A stretch of DNA of 64,000 bases from an uncultured Oscillospiraceae bacterium (lineage in GTDB: Bacteria; Bacillota; Clostridia; Oscillospirales; Acutalibacteraceae): the NCBI GenBank assembly GCA_958448165.1, contig CAUDCW010000001.1:248001-312000 (forward strand), in the 5' to 3' direction. The position numbers and the translations under genes were made by a program. Each line of letters opens with the position of its first letter. The stretch's first letter is position 1. The notes below the pieces were generated by a model. The model made no database searches. It worked only from the letters and a program-made list of their open reading frames with translations, and was not told the origin of the DNA. This document shows positions 63,518 through 64,000 of this stretch, in pieces.

Positions 63518-64000
63518 ATGAAAGTATCAGATATATTTGTTGAGGGAAAAACCGTTTTATCCTTCGAGGTTTTTCCGCCAAAGGCAACAAGCCCCATTGA
63601 GTCGGTCTATAAGCCGCTTGAACAGTTATGCGCTTTAAATCCTGCTTTTATCAGCGTCACCTACGGTGCGGCAGGCGGTGCAAAATCGCACTGCTGTGAG
63701 ATAGCCTCAAGAATAAAGCACGTTCACGGCATCGAGCCTGTGGCTCACCTGACCTGCGTAGGCAACACAGCCCCGGAAATACAGGCGGTGCTTGACGACT
63801 TCAAGGCTAACGGAATTGAGAACATACTCGCTCTCAGAGGCGACATTGTGCCGGGACAGCCTGTATGCCACGATTTCAAATACGCAAGCGACCTGACATC
63901 ATTCATCAAGAGCAGAAACCCGGAATTTGACGTTTGCGGCGCCTGCTACCCCGAGGTTCATATGGAAAGCAACAGTGAGCTTGAGGATATTCTGAATCTC
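63518..64000 (+). CDS. metF: Methylenetetrahydrofolate reductase, N-terminal part, cut by window edge
   Basis: 161 codons visible from ATG 63518 (CAGGAG upstream). VLSFEVFPPKATSPIESVYK carries the proton-donor Glu, then FISVTYGAAGGAKSHCCEIA, GIEPVAHLTCVGNTAPEIQA, NILALRGDIVPGQ and CGACYPEVHMES, all MetF signatures for the FAD-dependent 5,10-CH2-THF to 5-methyl-THF step. The continuation lies beyond the window. Confidence 0.96.
   Translation, partial: MKVSDIFVEGKTVLSFEVFPPKATSPIESVYKPLEQLCALNPAFISVTYGAAGGAKSHCCEIASRIKHVHGIEPVAHLTCVGNTAPEIQAVLDDFKANGIENILALRGDIVPGQPVCHDFKYASDLTSFIKSRNPEFDVCGACYPEVHMESNSELEDILNL

Overview
The window looks like a chromosome segment from a low-to-medium G+C Clostridia, most likely a Ruminococcus/Oscillospiraceae gut bacterium. 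The clues are a T-box ahead of thrS, a Clostridia-type S10-spc-alpha ribosomal cluster with a KOW-domain gene between map and infA, two sporulation-type proteins (SpoIID-like, SigH-like), and three secreted dockerin-bearing proteins. One of these is an AmyE-type alpha-amylase with CBM26-like starch-binding modules. Dockerins on starch enzymes fit the amylosome idea known from Ruminococcus bromii; the species is my inference, not something the sequence proves.

Layout. 1-450: start of thrS with its T-box (minus). 465-2951: an eight-helix membrane protein and a SpoIID-like protein. 3005-6824: Cof-type HAD phosphatase, rlmH-walJ pair, murA. 7308-12457: yifB/comM, a SigH-like sigma factor, a zinc-ribbon protein, cstA and a DUF1858 protein. 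12539-16647: trmK-nif3 pair, then serC-serA. 17031-19224: a frameshifted dockerin/ricin-lectin protein with an apparently structured 5' leader. 19578-32966: a small conserved protein, secA, a class B PBP plus an FHA-SEDS fusion, bioY, a double CmpB-domain membrane protein, nadC-nadB and a GT-C-like membrane protein. 33100-39247: two tRNA-Arg genes and small accessory genes (XRE regulator with membrane tail, hypoxanthine-DNA glycosylase, a 40-residue Cys-rich peptide, glyS, Nudix, YcxB-like, four-helix-bundle protein). 39656-54973: rplQ back to rpsJ, about 15 kb of translation genes on the minus strand with secY-adk-map. 55343-64000: small membrane protein, cobO-like gene, dockerin/Big2/C39-type protein, CYTH protein, alpha-amylase, two paralogous Tim44-like zinc-ribbon membrane proteins and the start of metF.

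The unusual content lies mainly in the intergenic DNA. There is an IS5-like MITE family: two complete copies with 4-bp target duplications plus a solo end, and one copy is nested in a second MITE-like family. Inverted copies of a 230-300 bp palindrome-rich element bracket glyS-nudix. A related 18-unit heptamer array lies next to cobO. A string of short palindromes separated by ATTTCAY sits upstream of the four-helix-bundle gene, and three 78-bp tandem repeats lie between a tRNA and rplQ. Other leads are the candidate structured leader of the dockerin gene, operator-like inverted repeats at bioY and between the amylase and Tim44 genes, and an apparently split CBM in the amylase.

All coordinates and motifs were read by eye. 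Family names rest on recognised motifs, not on database searches.
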